IMG/VR virus record: IMGVR_UViG_3300043445_000051
Coordinates: 1 to 40,136 of that record
Length of the DNA: 40,136 bases
Reading direction: 5' to 3' (one strand)
DNA from: a virus
Position 1 is the stretch's first letter. Every line of letters starts with the position of its first letter. The translations under genes were made by a program, and so were the position numbers. The notes below the pieces were generated by a model that saw only the letters and a program-made list of their open reading frames with translations, was not told the DNA's origin and ran no database searches. Positions 32,207 through 39,504 of the stretch are shown here, one piece after another.

Positions 32207-32847
32207 GCGGTCACCTCGGGGGTGGATGGGGCGGGGGTGGAGGGGTCGGCGGGGGTGGCAGGGGCTGCGGCAGCTGTGGCGGTCAGCACGGGGACGGGCA
32301 CGGTCAGGCGGGCATCACCGCGGGGGCGCGGGCAGGCGGCGGCACGTTCGGCCGCGCGTTCGGCCGCACGCTGGGCGGCGCGTTCGGCGGCGTCGGGGCC
32401 GAAGCTGCTGGTGGGCTCGGGCATGGGCGGGGCCTTGACGGTGCAGCGCTGGCAGGCGCGCCAGTGCTCCACCTCGGCCGGGCCTTCGAGGGCCTTGTAG
32501 GCACGCTGGGCGTGGCTGCGGCACTGCGCCGGGGTGATCTCGCTGCGCAGGTGCGGGCAGGTGATGCGCTCATACCAGCCCAGCAGCCGGGCGATGAAGC
32601 GCGGCGACACGGGGTGGATGGCGCCGCTGGCCACGCGGCTGACGTAGACGCGGCTGACGCCGATCTTGTCGGCCACGCCCTTGCGGCCCAGGGGGTCGTT
32701 GGCGATGGCGTCATCCAGCACGCGGCGCCAGTCGGGCGGGGCGGCAGGCGCGGTGGCGGTGGGTGCGGCGGCGGGCACGATGGGGAACACGGCGGCCGGG
32801 CGGGCCGCGGCGGCGGCGGCGGCGGGGTGAGGGGCGGAGGGGGTCAT
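32203..32847 (-). CDS. HTH early protein with Ala/Arg repeat tail
   Basis: The 214-residue protein starts at the ATG at 32847 and has a 40-residue Ala/Pro-rich lead. The HTH part (about 50-100) reads NDPLGRKGVADKIGVSRVYVSRVASG, like the lambda-type HTH with a serine in the recognition helix. A region with cysteines follows (ITCPHLRSEITPAQCRSH and WRACQRC). Then a repeat of A-A-E-R-A (AAERAAQRAAERAAERAA) forms a helix. Related proteins occur in Mu-like phages; their role is not established. Confidence 0.65.
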   Translation of the reverse strand: MTPSAPHPAAAAAAARPAAVFPIVPAAAPTATAPAAPPDWRRVLDDAIANDPLGRKGVADKIGVSRVYVSRVASGAIHPVSPRFIARLLGWYERITCPHLRSEITPAQCRSHAQRAYKALEGPAEVEHWRACQRCTVKAPPMPEPTSSFGPDAAERAAQRAAERAAERAAACPRPRGDARLTVPVPVLTATAAAAPATPADPSTPAPSTPEVTA

Positions 32848-33311
32848 CACGCGTGAGGCTCCTGCTGGGTGGTGGCGGTGTGGGGGGCGGGTTGGTGGGC
32901 TGGCTGGGGGGCGGGCTGGGCGGGGGACTGGGCGGTGGTCTGGGCGGGCGACTGGATGGGCAGCACGGGGGCACGGCGGTTGCCGTCCCACACCTGGTGG
33001 TGGGGCTGGCGCCGGGCGACGGGGGCGATGGGGCCGAGGTCGCGCGCCAGGCGCCAGGCTGGCTGCTGGGCGAGGTGCTGCAGGCCGTGGGCACGCACCT
33101 GCACCAGCACAGCGACTTCTTCGAGGGCGCGGATGTAGGCGCGCAGGTTGTGCGCGGCGCAGCGTTCGCTGCCGTCGGCCACGGTGAAGAGCAGGTCCTG
33201 CAGGCTGAACACGGCGCTTTCGCGCATCACCCACCAGGCGCGCACGCGCAGCGGGCGGTGCGGCTGGGCGGCGGCCTGGTGGCGCGGCTTGCGGTGGCGG
33301 CGTGCGCTCAT
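32847..33311 (-). CDS. Winged-helix-type early phage protein
   Basis: The 154-residue protein starts at the ATG at 33311 and has the typical pattern LRVRAWWVMRESAVFSLQDLL, FTVADGSERCAAHNLRAYIRALE, then WRLARDLGPIAPV, found in several Mu-like phages. The first half looks like a winged helix, and the Gln/Pro-rich tail (QSPAQTTAQSPAQPAPQ) is disordered. The function is unknown; early regulation is likely. It overlaps the genes on both sides. Confidence 0.65.
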   Translation of the reverse strand: MSARRHRKPRHQAAAQPHRPLRVRAWWVMRESAVFSLQDLLFTVADGSERCAAHNLRAYIRALEEVAVLVQVRAHGLQHLAQQPAWRLARDLGPIAPVARRQPHHQVWDGNRRAPVLPIQSPAQTTAQSPAQPAPQPAHQPAPHTATTQQEPHA

Positions 33312-33760
33312 GGCAGGCTCCACTCGACGGCGGCGCTCAGCACGCTGGCGCCTTGCTTGGGGTGCCACTGCGGCAGCACCAGCAGGCGCAGCGCGGCGCG
33401 CTCGCCCAGGCGCAGGCGCACGCTGGGCGCCAGCAGGGGCACCACCGGGGCGGCGGGGTAGCCGGTCATGAGGGCGGCAGTGAAGGCCAGGCTGACGGGG
33501 CGCGCCTCGTCGCCCGACCAGGTCCAGCCCGCCAGCACGCTGGGGCGGTGCAGGCTGTTGCGCAGCAGGCCCACGGTGGCGCCGCCGTCCAGGCGCAGCG
33601 ACACGCCCGGGGTGCGGCTTTCGTAGGGCGCGCCGTTCTCCTGCGCCTGGTCGTGCCAGCTCAGGGTGTGCACGCCCAGCGTGGCGGCCCGCGCCGGTGT
33701 TGGACAGGTGACCAGCAGCGCCAGTACCAGCGCGGCAGCGACGGCGGTGGCGGGCTTCAT
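33308..33760 (-). CDS. Exported protein, possible small beta-barrel
   Basis: The 150-residue protein has a clear Sec signal peptide (MKPATAVAAALVLALLV, cleavage expected after ARA at residue 25). The mature part is strand-rich: TLGVHTLSWHDQ, RTPGVSLRLDGGATVGLLRNS, PSVLAGWTWSGDEARPVSLAF, ALMTGYP, LLAPSVRLRLG and a closing aromatic strand VEWSLP, with alternating residues like a small outer-membrane barrel. Such proteins recur in phage early regions and may block superinfection at the cell surface. That role is inferred. It overlaps both neighbours. Confidence 0.7.
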   Translation of the reverse strand: MKPATAVAAALVLALLVTCPTPARAATLGVHTLSWHDQAQENGAPYESRTPGVSLRLDGGATVGLLRNSLHRPSVLAGWTWSGDEARPVSLAFTAALMTGYPAAPVVPLLAPSVRLRLGERAALRLLVLPQWHPKQGASVLSAAVEWSLP

Positions 33761-34509
33761 CACGCAGCCCTCCCGGTGGTGGTGCGGCCGCCGCGCTCCA
33801 GGCCGGCCAGGCCGGCGCGGTAGTCGTCGCACAGCACCACCTGGCGCAGGTCGGCGGCGGCGACGGCGGTCTTGCCCAGCGTGCGGGCGGCGATCTCGAT
33901 GCGGCTGATCGCGTTGAGCACGCTGCGCATGCGGCCCTGGGTGTCGGTGTGGATGCGCTTGACCAGGTCGGGCGCGATGGCCACGTCGGACAGCTGCCGG
34001 CACACCTCGGTGATGTCGTCCAGCTCGGCGGGGCGGAACTCGACCCGGCAGGCAATGCGGCTGCTGATCTGCTCGCGCTGGCCCACGCGCCACAGGTCGC
34101 GCTCCATGAACACCAGCACGAAGGGCGTGCCGCTCTTGTCGGTGATGCTGCGCAGGCGCTCCAGGCAGGCCGCGCCGTCGGCCAGGGCGAACTGGGCTTC
34201 GTCCAGCAGCACGGGGGTCTGGTCGAGCGTCAAGCGCTCGCCGATGGCCTCGTCGATGTAACGCGTGGCGGGCAGGCCCAGGCGGTCGGCCAGGGCCTCG
34301 ACCAGGCGGCCCGGGCTCATGCCCTGGGTGCAGGTGACGAACACGGCGCCCAGGCGCGAGCCCAGGTTCTTCAGGTTGGTGGTCTTGCCGTCGCCGGGGC
34401 GGCCGGTGATGACCATGCCGCCGCTTTCGCGGCTGCCGCGCTGCTCAAGCACCGTCATGCCGGCCAGCAGGCGGGCGTAGTTCTGGGTCTGGACGAAATG
34501 GGTCTTCAT
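33760..34509 (-). CDS. Transposition protein B, AAA+ ATPase (MuB/TnsC-like)
   Basis: The 249-residue protein has Walker A GRPGDGKTT at 36-44, Walker B VLLDEAQ at about 100-106, and a sensor region VLVFMERDLWRVGQREQISSR. A C-terminal helical domain (QLSDVAIAPDLVKRIHTDTQG, then RMRSVLNAISRIE) follows. It lacks the N-terminal HTH of Mu B, so it matches the shorter B proteins of other transposable phages. It should form filaments on target DNA and stimulate transposase. It lies 83 bp after the transposase gene. Confidence 0.9.
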   Translation of the reverse strand: MKTHFVQTQNYARLLAGMTVLEQRGSRESGGMVITGRPGDGKTTNLKNLGSRLGAVFVTCTQGMSPGRLVEALADRLGLPATRYIDEAIGERLTLDQTPVLLDEAQFALADGAACLERLRSITDKSGTPFVLVFMERDLWRVGQREQISSRIACRVEFRPAELDDITEVCRQLSDVAIAPDLVKRIHTDTQGRMRSVLNAISRIEIAARTLGKTAVAAADLRQVVLCDDYRAGLAGLERGGRTTTGRAA

Positions 34510-34592
34510 GTCAGGGTTCTCCGTTCAGGGGGGCGGGGGAAAGGGCGCCGCAGCAGCGGCGGGTGAGACGCGGGGTGATCGGGCCCGCGCGC

Positions 34593-37220
34593 TCACCCGC
34601 CGGCCGCGGCGCGGTCAAAAACATCGGGGGTGTCGTCGTCGTCGGGCAGGGGCTGCCCGCTCGCCTCGGCCGCCAGGCGGGCCTTGTGCGCCTCGAAGGA
34701 CGCCTCCAGGGCGGCGTCCTGGGCGGCTTCCTTGGCGGCGCGGTCGGCGTCGTCGCGCGCCATGGCGTACTGCACGTAGTCCATGAAGGTCAGCCCGGGC
34801 GGGGCGGGCTTGCTCAGGTCGAGCGCCTGGCGGGCGGGTGCGGGTGCGGGGGCGGGGGCAGCCTCGGGCTGGCTGGCGGGCACGCTGAGGGGCACGCTGA
34901 GGGACAGGCCGAGGGGCTCGGCCGGCACGGGCAGCGGGTCGGGCAGCACGCGGAAGTCGCCTTCGATGGCCGCTGCGGCGCCGATCACGCCTTCGAGCGC
35001 GGCACCGGTCGGGGCGTAGTCGATGGCCGGGGGCGCCATCTCGCGCTCGATCTGGGCGATCTGCTGTTCCTTGTGGCGGATGCGGGCCTCGGCGCGCTTC
35101 CTCTTGGTGTGCTCGCGGGTGGTTTCCAGGCGCGCGCCCTTGGCGTCGACCAGGGTGGCGGTGGCGACCAGGCGGCCGTCCAGGTCCTTCACCCACACCA
35201 GGCGGGCGTCGTCCTCGTGCGGCACCACCATCACCTCGTGGCCTTCGCGGTCGGCCAGGCCGGGGGCGAAGTAGCGCTGGCCGTTGTGCAGGGTGACGGT
35301 GCCGCGGGTGATCTTCTTGCGCAGGTGGGTGCGGAAGGCGTCGGCCAGCGCGGCGTCGCTCAGCTGCACGGGCTGCCAGCCGGCGGCGCGCGCCGCGGCC
35401 AGGGCTTCGGCCGGGGTCATGCAGCGCATGCGGCCGGTGACGGTGTCGCGCAGGCGCGGCAGGCCGGTGTGCGGCGTGTGGTTGCGCTTGTGCGCCAGGC
35501 TCTGCAGCCAGTCGCGGGCCTCGGCTTCGCTGCCGAAGACGTGGCCCTTGGTGTCGCGCGCCAGTTGCTGGCGCAGCTGGGCGAGCTGCTCGGCGTCGCC
35601 CTGGGCGCGCTCCATGCGGTCCATGATCCGGCGCGCCAGCACGAAGGTGCGCTCGTCCATGCGGCGGGGGTTCATGTAGCTGGCCAGCACGCGGCTTTCG
35701 CGGTCCAGCCAGGTGTTGAAGTTCTCGGCGATGCCGTTGGCCTGGCTGTTGCCGGCCTGCTGCGGCGGGCTCCAGGTGATGCCCAGGCGGTCGGCCAGGC
35801 CCACGGCTTCATCCAGCACCGCGGCGTTCTTGACGCTGCTGGTGTGGTCGGTCTGCCAGCGCGCCGGGATGCCGCCCACGCGGATGCACTCGCGCAGGCC
35901 GGCCAGGATGACGTCGGTGCTTTCGCTGTAGCCGATGGCGAACGGCGTCACATACCGCGTGGCGGCGTCGTGGAAATGCCAGACCTCCAGGGTCTGCCAT
36001 TTGCCCGAGCCCTCGCGCGGCATCAGGAAGTGACTGCACCAGCCGTCGGCGTGCACTTCTTCGAAGGGCTCCAGGTCGGAGTAATCCCGGTGCTGGTAGA
36101 AGGTGCGCGCGCGCAGGGCGCTGCCGCTGTGGCGGCCCTTGAGTTTCTCGATCTCGCTGCGGCGCTTGTAGGCGCGCACGCAGGCGTCATAACTCGGCGG
36201 CGGGGCGCCGGCCGGGTCGGACCATTCAGGGCGCCAGGCGGCCAGCATCTGCTCGTGGCAGGCGGCCAGGGTGGGTTTCTGCTTGCGGTCGGTGAGGGCA
36301 AAGAACGGCGTGTGCCAGTTCTTGGGCGAAACATCGAGCGTGCTGCTCGGGGCCGGTATCAGCAGTTGCGCGGGGGTTTGATACCAGCGGCGCAGGCTGG
36401 CCACGGATACCAGTTCGCGGGTTTCGTCGGCCTTGCGGCCGCGGGCGTCGCGGGCGCGCTGCAATACCCCTTTCAGGGCGGGTTCGAGCTGGCCGGCGCG
36501 GGCTTCCTGCTGCAGGCGCACACAGGCGGCGTGCAGCGAGAGGTTTTCAGCGTTGATCAGTCTCTGGAGTGCACCAACGACAACCTGGCGGGCCGTGGCG
36601 GCTTCACGCTGGGCGGTGGTGGCGTAGGCGTCGGCGCTGACGACGGGGCCGGCGACGAGTTCTCCGCCGGGGTTTCCCGCTTCAGCGGCGGCAAGGCCAT
36701 GTCCAGCAGCAGCCGGACCAGGCTGAGCCCCTCGAACGACAGGCACACCATCACCCAGCCGGGGCGCGACTGCGGTGTGTGCGCGACCAGGCCGAGATGG
36801 AGCAGGAAGGTATCCAGCGCCTGTTCCGTGCTGCCCGGCAGGCTGGGTTGCGGCCCGGGCAGCAGGCACAGCAGGCGCGCCAGGTGGTGTATCGACAGCA
36901 TCAGCAGCTTTTCCGGCAAGGCCGGCCGCGCGTTGCTGGGTGGATGGGTTTGCGTGGGGGTGGTCATGGCGGGCAATCTCCTGGGGTTGAAACGGCAGCA
37001 GCACGGCGGCCAGCTGCGCACGGGTGGTTTGACGGTCGCGCTCGTCCAGAAAGGCGCGGGTTTGCTGGGGAAGGCTGTCGCGGTGGTATTCCTGGCCCTT
37101 GCCTCGCAACTTTTTGCGGGCTTGGGCCAAATTTTTTTGCAACACCAACCGAACGTTTTGTTCGGTCGATGGCATGCCGGGTAGACCGGCCAGCTCTTGT
37201 GCCGTGTACCAGGTCTTCAT
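34593..37220 (-). CDS. Transposase A (MuA/TnsB-like DDE recombinase)
   Basis: The 875-residue protein has an N-terminal Mu-type HTH (about 1-70: WYTAQELAGLPGMPSTEQNV, RKKLRGKGQEYHRDSLP), a second HTH region (about 215-282) and the DDE core: D392 in EVHADGW, D458 in WQTDHTSS and E499 in NGIAENFN. The spacings (66 and 41) suit a MuA-like enzyme. A beta-barrel (RYFAPGLADREGHEVMV) and a C-terminal helical tail that would contact B follow. Residues 85-187 are odd: their bases are biased as coding in another frame (see nested ORF). It overlaps the upstream gene by ATGA. Confidence 0.9.
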   Translation of the reverse strand: MKTWYTAQELAGLPGMPSTEQNVRLVLQKNLAQARKKLRGKGQEYHRDSLPQQTRAFLDERDRQTTRAQLAAVLLPFQPQEIARHDHPHANPSTQQRAAGLAGKAADAVDTPPGAPAVPAARAATQPAGQHGTGAGYLPAPSRPGRAHTAVAPRLGDGVPVVRGAQPGPAAAGHGLAAAEAGNPGGELVAGPVVSADAYATTAQREAATARQVVVGALQRLINAENLSLHAACVRLQQEARAGQLEPALKGVLQRARDARGRKADETRELVSVASLRRWYQTPAQLLIPAPSSTLDVSPKNWHTPFFALTDRKQKPTLAACHEQMLAAWRPEWSDPAGAPPPSYDACVRAYKRRSEIEKLKGRHSGSALRARTFYQHRDYSDLEPFEEVHADGWCSHFLMPREGSGKWQTLEVWHFHDAATRYVTPFAIGYSESTDVILAGLRECIRVGGIPARWQTDHTSSVKNAAVLDEAVGLADRLGITWSPPQQAGNSQANGIAENFNTWLDRESRVLASYMNPRRMDERTFVLARRIMDRMERAQGDAEQLAQLRQQLARDTKGHVFGSEAEARDWLQSLAHKRNHTPHTGLPRLRDTVTGRMRCMTPAEALAAARAAGWQPVQLSDAALADAFRTHLRKKITRGTVTLHNGQRYFAPGLADREGHEVMVVPHEDDARLVWVKDLDGRLVATATLVDAKGARLETTREHTKRKRAEARIRHKEQQIAQIEREMAPPAIDYAPTGAALEGVIGAAAAIEGDFRVLPDPLPVPAEPLGLSLSVPLSVPASQPEAAPAPAPAPARQALDLSKPAPPGLTFMDYVQYAMARDDADRAAKEAAQDAALEASFEAHKARLAAEASGQPLPDDDDTPDVFDRAAAGG
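36557..36967 (-). CDS. Nested ORF inside the transposase gene, second frame
   Basis: The 136-residue ORF starts at the ATG at 36967, with AGGAG ten bases upstream (36982-36978). From 36661 to 36900, 73 of 80 third positions in this frame are G/C against 36 of 80 in the transposase frame. The protein reads MTTPTQTHPPSNARPALPE, then helices with LLMLSIHHLARLLCLLPG, DTFLLHLGLVAHT and SFEGLSLVRLLLDMALPP, ending in a Pro/Ser tail. No family is recognised. Either it is a separate overlapping gene, or the transposase frame is a relic fusion around it. Confidence 0.65.
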   Translation of the reverse strand: MTTPTQTHPPSNARPALPEKLLMLSIHHLARLLCLLPGPQPSLPGSTEQALDTFLLHLGLVAHTPQSRPGWVMVCLSFEGLSLVRLLLDMALPPLKRETPAENSSPAPSSAPTPTPPPPSVKPPRPARLSLVHSRD

Positions 37221-37549
37221 GGCGCGACCTCAAGAAGGAGCTTCGTCAGGGCTGCCATCAGTAGCCGCTTGCGGGAAGTGAGTCGCCGCTCGGCTTCGAT
37301 GACTTTCTGCAACTCCTCGAACAGCTCACTTCCGCTCAAGTTTGAAACAGGGGAGCGAGTTGGATCGAGATGGTCTTGCGTCACTTCAGGAAGACCTGAC
37401 AGGGCGTATTCGCGCCCCTTGCCGAAGGACTTTCTGCGTGACGGAACGCCCGTTTTTCTCAGGCGTATCAAGACGCCGTGATCGGTCGTTGGCATTCCTG
37501 GAAGTCCTCGCAGTTGCTGGACCGTGAACCACTCTTGCTGGGTGGCCAT
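37217..37549 (-). CDS. Free-standing Mu-type HTH protein
   Basis: The 110-residue protein matches the transposase N-terminus: WFTVQQLRGLPGMPTTDHGV and KSFGKGREYALSGLPE, against WYTAQELAGLPGMPSTEQNV and LRGKGQEYHRDSLP. In Mu this domain lets transposase bind the internal enhancer. A helical C-terminus (SGSELFEELQKVIEAERRLTSRKR) may dimerise. The gene lies directly upstream of transposase with ATGA overlap. It could compete for the enhancer or regulate early transcription. That is inferred from the shared domain. Confidence 0.8.
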   Translation of the reverse strand: MATQQEWFTVQQLRGLPGMPTTDHGVLIRLRKTGVPSRRKSFGKGREYALSGLPEVTQDHLDPTRSPVSNLSGSELFEELQKVIEAERRLTSRKRLLMAALTKLLLEVAP

Positions 37550-37551
37550 GG

Positions 37552-37839
37552 TCAGACCTCCAGTTGGCCAGTTGGCCGCTGCTGCTCGGTGATGGTGACG
37601 GCCAGGTCGCGCAGGATGGACATCGTGATCCCGCCGTAGCAGGTTCGCGCTTTGCCATGACCAGGACGTCCCCAGGTGCGCACGGCGTAGTCGACCATCT
37701 TCCTGTCGTAGCCATGGGCAGCAGCCCAGGCCGACAAGCTCTTCCAGCCAAGGAGGGCCAGCCGGCCACGCACGGTTGTTGGGTCACCCAGGGCTTCCAC
37801 TCCGGGGCTCGGTTGGTCTGTGTTGTTAGGATCAGGCAT
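37552..37839 (-). CDS. Early HTH-type regulator (Ner-position protein)
   Basis: I chose the ATG at 37839 (95 residues); a TTG at 37857 would add six residues. The core is WKSLSAWAAAHGYDRKMVDYAVRT, a helix-turn-helix-like segment, then HGKARTCYGGITMSILRDLAVTI. Similar small proteins occupy the first early gene of Mu-like phages, where Ner turns down repressor and early promoters. It reads away from the repressor, with the operator repeats between the two. The next gene starts two bases after its stop. Confidence 0.68.
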   Translation of the reverse strand: MPDPNNTDQPSPGVEALGDPTTVRGRLALLGWKSLSAWAAAHGYDRKMVDYAVRTWGRPGHGKARTCYGGITMSILRDLAVTITEQQRPTGQLEV

Positions 37840-38030
37840 AAGCCAATCTTGCAGCAACTTCTTGCGGTCATCAAGCGATTTTTTGCGTTCGTTTCTTCAG
37901 ACCCCCTCATCCCGTGGCCTCGGCATGCCGATAGGCCGGAACTCATGACGAATCAACCACTTGCAGCGCGAACGAATGCGCCCGCAGAAACGAACGCTGA
38001 TCATTCGATTCCGATCGGTGAAACGAACGT
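37840..38030. promoter_or_regulatory. Operator / internal enhancer candidate with GAAACGAACG repeats
   Basis: GAAACGAACGC occurs at 37987-37997 and again as GAAACGAACG at 38020-38029, and inverted at 37885-37895 (GCGTTCGTTTC). A related GCGAACGAATGCG is at 37968-37980. Two direct copies are 33 bp apart, about three DNA turns. The block covers the repressor start and the divergent early promoter region, just where Mu has operators that double as the transposition enhancer. Binding by the repressor, the 110-residue HTH protein or the transposase N-terminus is inferred. Confidence 0.7.
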
Positions 38031-38472
38031 GGTCGAGCGCCTGCAGACCGTGATGAACGGGGACTCGATCGCTGCATTCGGTCGTCGATGCGGCATCCCG
38101 GAGTCGAACCTGCGGAGCTACATCAAGCGTGGCGTTAAACCGGGGTTGGATCACCTGGTTGCCATGGCCGACACGGCCGGCGTCACCGTCGAATGGCTCG
38201 CCACCGGCCGCCCGCCCAAGCTGCGCCGCGACCTGGTCGACGCCCTGAAGGCCCACACCGCCCAGGCCGAGCCCCCCGTGCAGCCGCTGGACCGCGCCCG
38301 CCTGGCGCAGGCCGTGCAAGGCGTGGAGGACGCCCTGCAGGCCGCCGCGCTGAGCCTGCCGCCCGACAAGCGCGCCGAGCTGTTCTGCGCGGCCTATGAC
38401 CTGATCGGCCAGATGGGCGCCACCGCCCAGGCCCGCGCCCTGCTGGCGCAGTTCGTCAAGTTGGCCCGCTGA
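37945..38472 (+). CDS. CI-like phage repressor
   Basis: I start at the ATG at 37945 (175 residues), since the plus frame upstream crosses the early genes. The HTH reads GDSIAAFGRRCGIPESNLRSYIKRG, then LDHLVAMADTAGVTVEWLATGR, as in phage repressors of the CI N-terminal-domain type. The C-terminus is helical, Ala-rich (ARLAQAVQGVEDALQAAALSLPP), with no peptidase domain, so it is probably not self-cleaving. It is the only early-region gene on the plus strand, facing the lytic operon, as Mu c does. Operator-like repeats lie inside its first 30 codons. Confidence 0.85.
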   Translation: MTNQPLAARTNAPAETNADHSIPIGETNVVERLQTVMNGDSIAAFGRRCGIPESNLRSYIKRGVKPGLDHLVAMADTAGVTVEWLATGRPPKLRRDLVDALKAHTAQAEPPVQPLDRARLAQAVQGVEDALQAAALSLPPDKRAELFCAAYDLIGQMGATAQARALLAQFVKLAR

Positions 38473-38514
38473 GCGGCCGATAGGCTGGGGGTCATCACAA
38501 ACCCCAGGGACCCC

Positions 38515-38709
38515 ATGCCACACGACGCGCACGACCCCGCCGAGGTCATCCGCCGCATCATCAGCCAGGCCGTGCAGGCCCGGCCCGTCAACACCGCCCC
38601 GCCACCCCCGCCGATTAACGCGGGCCCCATCATCGTGGTGCTGGGCAACGGCAATTTCATCGCCCCCCTGCCCCCGCCCCGGCCCCGCAGGCCCCGCCGC
38701 CAGCCCTGA
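38515..38709 (+). CDS. Small Pro-rich protein after the repressor
   Basis: The 64-residue protein has an N-terminal helix (HDPAEVIRRIISQAVQAR), a central Pro-rich hinge, a short hydrophobic strand (GPIIVVLGNGNFI) and a Pro/Arg tail. It follows the repressor by 42 bp with the start preceded by AGGGA (38506-38510). Third positions are mainly G/C. It may be co-transcribed with the repressor. No family is recognised. Confidence 0.5.
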   Translation: MPHDAHDPAEVIRRIISQAVQARPVNTAPPPPPINAGPIIVVLGNGNFIAPLPPPRPRRPRRQP

Positions 38710-38747
38710 GCCGCACCCTCAGGCAAGACGCCGCAGCATCTGGGCAT

Positions 38748-39003
38748 CGTTTTGCAATACGCGTGCAAATCGCCGCAGAAAAGCCGCTGTTTTCGTCAAA
38801 AGCGGTGCGACTCCATGGGGTCGCAGATTTGGGGTTTTTCCCTTCCCTGACAACAACTTAGCCGCGTTTTTTCGGCCACCCTTCATTATTCATTCTGCAT
38901 GCCTCCCCACACAGGCCGGTGCAGTGGCCTGCGGCACCCTGCGCAACGCATGTGCCTATCACAAACGCCCATCCATGTGGAGCTTTGCGAACACATGCGT
39001 ACA
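38748..39003 (-). repeat. Prophage left end (attL-side transposase-binding repeats)
   Basis: Reading inward from 39003 the end is TGTACGCATGTGTTCGC. Site one (38997-38983) is CATGTGTTCGCAAAG; site two (38952-38938) CATGCGTTGCGCAGG; site three (38770-38748) ATTTGCACGCGTATTGCAAAACG in two parts. The common core is CAYGYGTT-n-GCAAA. Site three and a TTTGACGAA block near 38790-38798 match the other end (155-177 and 145-153). A GCGAACACA copy also lies outside, at 39042-39050, so the exact end could be further right. Confidence 0.65.
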
Positions 39004-39062
39004 AAACAGTGAACCGTTTCCCCTGTAGCTTTTTTGGCCTGGCGAACACAGTCGAACCCCAA

Positions 39063-39084
39063 CGGATGACGCCCCTGTCATCCG
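39063..39084. promoter_or_regulatory. Perfect inverted repeat upstream of the AlpA-like gene
   Basis: CGGATGAC (39063-39070) and GTCATCCG (39077-39084) pair with a six-base loop, ending 18 bp before the ATG at 39103. It could be an operator, or a hairpin in the leader covering the ribosome site. There is no T-tract. It belongs to the flanking element, not to the Mu-like phage. Confidence 0.55.
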
Positions 39085-39102
39085 GCCACCGCTGGGGGTT
39101 GC

Positions 39103-39504
39103 ATGAAGGACACCGCTGCGCACAAGGCCGCCGCCAAACAGGCCGCCGCGCTGCAAGAGATCGAGCTGCAGGTGAAATCCGCTGCGGCCGATGGGCTCAC
39201 GCTGCTGAAGATCGAGGCCGTCAGCGCCATGACCGGCCTTGGCCGCACCACCCTGTTCGAGCGCACCCGCGCTGGCACCTTCTCGGCCCCGGTGCGCCTG
39301 GGCACGCGCTGCACCCGCTGGCGCGCCGCTGATGTGCAGGCCTGGCTGAAGGCGCAGCAGCCCGGCGAGCTGGCCAGCCCGGCCGGCCAGGCCGAAAGCC
39401 GCCCCGCCAAGCCCGCGAAGGCCGCCAGGGCTTCCCAGGGTGCCACCCGCCGGAAAAAAGCCGCTGGCGGGGCCGCCACGCCCGCCGCTGCGGCATCGGC
39501 GTGA
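39103..39504 (+). CDS. AlpA-like HTH regulator of the flanking element
   Basis: The 133-residue protein has LTLLKIEAVSAMTGLGRTTLFERTRAG and then FSAPVRLGTRCTRWRAADVQAWL: the AlpA/HTH_17 pattern, with recognition helix and the Trp-x-x-x-x-V-x-x-W end. Such proteins switch on integrase/excision genes of prophages, satellites and islands. The N-terminus is a charged Ala-rich helix and the C-terminus is Lys/Ala/Pro-rich and disordered. It starts 99 bp outside the phage end. A GGGGG run lies just before the ATG. Confidence 0.85.
   Translation: MKDTAAHKAAAKQAAALQEIELQVKSAAADGLTLLKIEAVSAMTGLGRTTLFERTRAGTFSAPVRLGTRCTRWRAADVQAWLKAQQPGELASPAGQAESRPAKPAKAARASQGATRRKKAAGGAATPAAAASA

Larger units (their letters stand above)
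128..39003 (-). mobile_element. Complete Mu-like transposable prophage (siphovirus-type tail)
   Basis: The element has a DDE transposase A with its B ATPase, a repressor at one end, Gam and GemA, Mu-type head genes (DUF1804, terminase, DUF935 portal, MuF, gpG, protease, gp36, gp37) and a long non-contractile-type tail module. Its genes run almost entirely on the minus strand from the repressor end at the right to the fibre-assembly gene at the left. No sheath, baseplate or Mom/Gin genes are seen, so the tail resembles the B3/D3112 group rather than Mu itself. Both ends begin TGTACG reading inward and carry related internal repeats. All core genes except an identifiable lysis cassette appear intact. 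Confidence 0.93.

Noticed and set aside
37564-38472. 302-codon repressor frame
   Set aside because: The first 127 codons run across the divergent early gene; the ATG at 37945 gives a normal repressor length.
14313-38620. Recurrent GCGTTAA/GCGTTAGAAA words at many places
   Set aside because: They fall in both coding and non-coding DNA in different frames without a steady orientation; probably chance, and a genome-wide count would be needed.
128-39003. GTAC shared by both ends as a target duplication
   Set aside because: It is palindromic and lies inside the matched inverted ends, so it is part of the terminal repeat and not duplicated target.
128-39003. Mu-type contractile tail, Mom or invertible G segment
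   Set aside because: No sheath, baseplate, invertase or DNA-modification gene is seen; the tail genes are of the tube/tape-measure/J type.
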